DNA of 36,994 nt from Gammaproteobacteria bacterium (GTDB lineage: Bacteria; Pseudomonadota; Gammaproteobacteria; Pseudomonadales; Pseudohongiellaceae): contig JAPORB010000190.1 of the NCBI GenBank assembly GCA_026710425.1, positions 1 through 36,994 of the forward strand. The letters are read 5' to 3'. Positions 35,346 through 36,994 of this stretch are shown piece by piece; position 1 is the stretch's first letter; every line of letters starts with the position of its first letter. The translations under genes were made by a program, and so were the position numbers. Below the pieces are notes generated by a model, which was not told the DNA's origin, did no database searches, and saw only the letters and a program-made list of their open reading frames with translations.

Positions 35346-36764
35346 ATGAGTATAAGAATTCAACCTGCCGAAATTGAAATTCCTAAAGATGATCTTTTCA
35401 AGAATGACTTGCTTGAACGAGAAGAACCCATCAAAGTGCTAACTCATCTTCTGAAGTCAGTTGATGGTAACTGTGTCCTTGCAGTAGATGCTTCATGGGG
35501 TGAAGGAAAATCTACATTTCTCAGATTATGGGCTCAGTATATGCGAAATGATAATTTTCCAGTAATAGAGATAAATGCTTGGGAAAGTGACTTTTCAAAT
35601 GATCCTTTCCTTATGCTGTCAACGGAATTAACCGAAGGATTCAAGGAATCACGCGAAGGTGCTACTGCAGTGATAATTGACAAGGTTAATCATTTAACAA
35701 ACGACATGCTCAGATATACTGCAACAACAGCTGTTAGAATGCTAACATCAGGAATTATTGATATTGATTCTTTTATTGAAAAGCAATTTTCTTCGTATAA
35801 AGAATCTAAGGACTTAATAAAAAAATTCAAAGAAAAATTAGAAGAGATGACAGCAGTTATATCTAAGGGTAATGATGGTAACCCATTAGTCATTATGATT
35901 GATGAGCTTGACCGATGCCGTCCTTCCTATGCTGTTGGTCTATTGGAAGCAGCCAAACATTTATTCTCCGTTCATGGTATCATTTTCGTTTTAGCAATTA
36001 ATCGAATGCAACTTTCTCATTCAATAAAGGCTCTTTATGGTGGAGATTTTGATGCACTTGGTTACTTGCAAAGGTTTGTGGATATAGATTTCCAGCTTCC
36101 ATTTCCAAAAAGGGAGAAATATATTGAAAATATTTTGGCTTTAACAAAATATCCAGATTATTTTGATCGAACATTTGACAAAAATGCAAAACGACAATTT
36201 CCAGATATTAAGGAATTTTTAATAAATATCTTTGAAAATACACAACTTAGTATCCGGCAGATCTCTCAGGCCTTGCATCGATTTGGATTAGTGCTAGGAT
36301 CACTTAAAAGTAATGAATCAGCATACGCATATTCTGTTGTAATAGCTATTTTCTTACGATCTATCAATACTGAGATCTATCATAGTTTTGTCCGTGGAGA
36401 GATCACAGACCTCAAAGTTGTGGATGAGATATCAAAATCTCATAGAATCAAGAATCTTCTAGAAATACGAAATGGATATTTTCTTGAGGCACTCTTAATT
36501 GAAGGAGCTAAAGAGATAAAGGAAAAAGCAGAAACTTACCAAGAAACCAATACTATATCTTATGAATCCTCACTATTGGGAAGATATCAGGAACTTATTA
36601 ATTCTACAGCTGCTACTTCGGAAAAGGTTCTTAAACGAGCAGAAGGCGTTATTGAATATGTTAAGCATTTCCATATAAATCCTAGATTTCATATAGGATT
36701 CTTATGTTCAACACAACGAATTGAATTGCTTGCACCAGAGTTAACTGAATCAGAAAATCATTAA
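35346..36764 (+). CDS. KAP family P-loop NTPase
   Basis: The 472-residue protein has Walker A DASWGEGKST (Gly52-Ser56, Lys55), INAWESDF near 76-83 (the KAP family's NAW motif), Walker B LVIMIDELDRCRP with Asp186-Glu187, FVLAINRMQLSHSIKALYG near 215-233, and YLQRFVDIDFQLP. KAP NTPases occur in anti-phage and plasmid contexts and often carry membrane segments inside the P-loop domain; I see no strong membrane segment here. The gene is much richer in A and T than its neighbours, suggesting recent transfer. It stands alone: a broken methyltransferase lies before it and no gene follows in the 230 bases to the window end. Ribosome site is weak. Confidence 0.88.
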   Translation: MSIRIQPAEIEIPKDDLFKNDLLEREEPIKVLTHLLKSVDGNCVLAVDASWGEGKSTFLRLWAQYMRNDNFPVIEINAWESDFSNDPFLMLSTELTEGFKESREGATAVIIDKVNHLTNDMLRYTATTAVRMLTSGIIDIDSFIEKQFSSYKESKDLIKKFKEKLEEMTAVISKGNDGNPLVIMIDELDRCRPSYAVGLLEAAKHLFSVHGIIFVLAINRMQLSHSIKALYGGDFDALGYLQRFVDIDFQLPFPKREKYIENILALTKYPDYFDRTFDKNAKRQFPDIKEFLINIFENTQLSIRQISQALHRFGLVLGSLKSNESAYAYSVVIAIFLRSINTEIYHSFVRGEITDLKVVDEISKSHRIKNLLEIRNGYFLEALLIEGAKEIKEKAETYQETNTISYESSLLGRYQELINSTAATSEKVLKRAEGVIEYVKHFHINPRFHIGFLCSTQRIELLAPELTESENH

Positions 36765-36814
36765 CGCTTGACTAGCTTAATAATAAATTCAGAAAAAATT
36801 ATTCAACTTTCTAT

Positions 36815-36832
36815 TGACTAAAGTTTTAGTCA
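36815..36832. repeat. 8-bp palindrome downstream of the KAP gene
   Basis: TGACTAAA at 36815-36822 and TTTAGTCA at 36825-36832 are perfect complements around two bases. The loop is too small for an RNA hairpin, so if it means anything it is more likely a protein binding site. It lies in the 230-base AT-rich end of the window, where I see no gene. Confidence 0.35.
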
Positions 36833-36994
36833 CTGATGTGCGTCAATCATTTTATTAATTGATAACTTAGCTTTTTAACCTCAGATATCCAGACCTCAAT
36901 AGCTGCTCGACAGCAGTGAAATTCTGAATACTTACTTTAATATATAGTTATGAATGATTACCGAGATTTTTGCAGATGTTAACATTGCTAATTC

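Noticed and set aside
28930-36994. Prophage or integrative element
   Set aside because: No integrase, capsid, terminase, tRNA end or flanking direct repeats are visible.

Overview
The window looks like a chromosomal segment of a gammaproteobacterium, probably marine or oligotrophic. The reasons are the gene content (FadE-type acyl-CoA dehydrogenases beside a phosphotransferase and an SDR, a sodium:solute symporter, a Pal lipoprotein, a DUF4105/Lnb-like membrane protein) and moderate GC in the housekeeping parts. This placement is an inference; there is no rRNA or other marker gene. I see no tRNA, rRNA, CRISPR array, integrase or intact insertion sequence.

Layout. (1) 1-3300: the tail of an unknown gene, a secreted esterase, a DUF6265 protein and, convergent to them, an aldehyde dehydrogenase. 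A perfect 14-bp inverted repeat lies between the converging genes. (2) 3400-9130: a first defence-type island with an mcrB-mcrC pair (minus strand), a DUF4143-type ATPase preceded by a 16-bp inverted repeat, and a 3'-truncated NACHT/STAND NTPase remnant. (3) 9340-19170: metabolic and envelope genes. These are an amidohydrolase divergent from a sodium:solute symporter, an NHL-repeat secreted protein, an acetolactate-synthase-like TPP enzyme, a secreted-protein gene broken by one stop codon, a DUF4105/Lnb-like protein with a HSL-type esterase, and pal with a clear UUCG-loop terminator. (4) 19170-21860: about 2.7 kb without an intact gene. It holds two tandem, diverged and decayed copies of one unknown secreted-protein gene. 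(5) 21862-28686: an acyl-CoA degradation operon (two acyl-CoA dehydrogenases, histidine phosphatase, APH-type phosphotransferase, SDR), then a split membrane-plus-methyltransferase-fold spermidine-synthase-like pair. (6) 28930-36994: a second accessory island. It contains an uncharacterised two-gene module whose second gene is an ImmA/IrrE-like protein with a ruined metal site and an internal stop, an AAA-ATPase/PD-(D/E)XK protein, the last codons of a helicase gene followed by an N6-adenine methyltransferase cut off just after its DPPY motif, and an AT-rich KAP-family NTPase.

How it fits together. The operon in region 5 should feed acyl-CoAs into beta-oxidation-like chemistry; its two dehydrogenases look like the two halves of one heteromeric enzyme. 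Both accessory islands mix intact defence-like genes (McrBC, KAP, two ATPase-nuclease proteins) with remnants (NACHT, helicase, methyltransferase), as in a defence island under turnover. A recurring theme is genes interrupted by single in-frame stops. In the three cases where a comparison is possible or can be guessed, one C-to-T change would explain the stop.

The best candidate for an undescribed system is the overlapping gene pair at 28968-30708.
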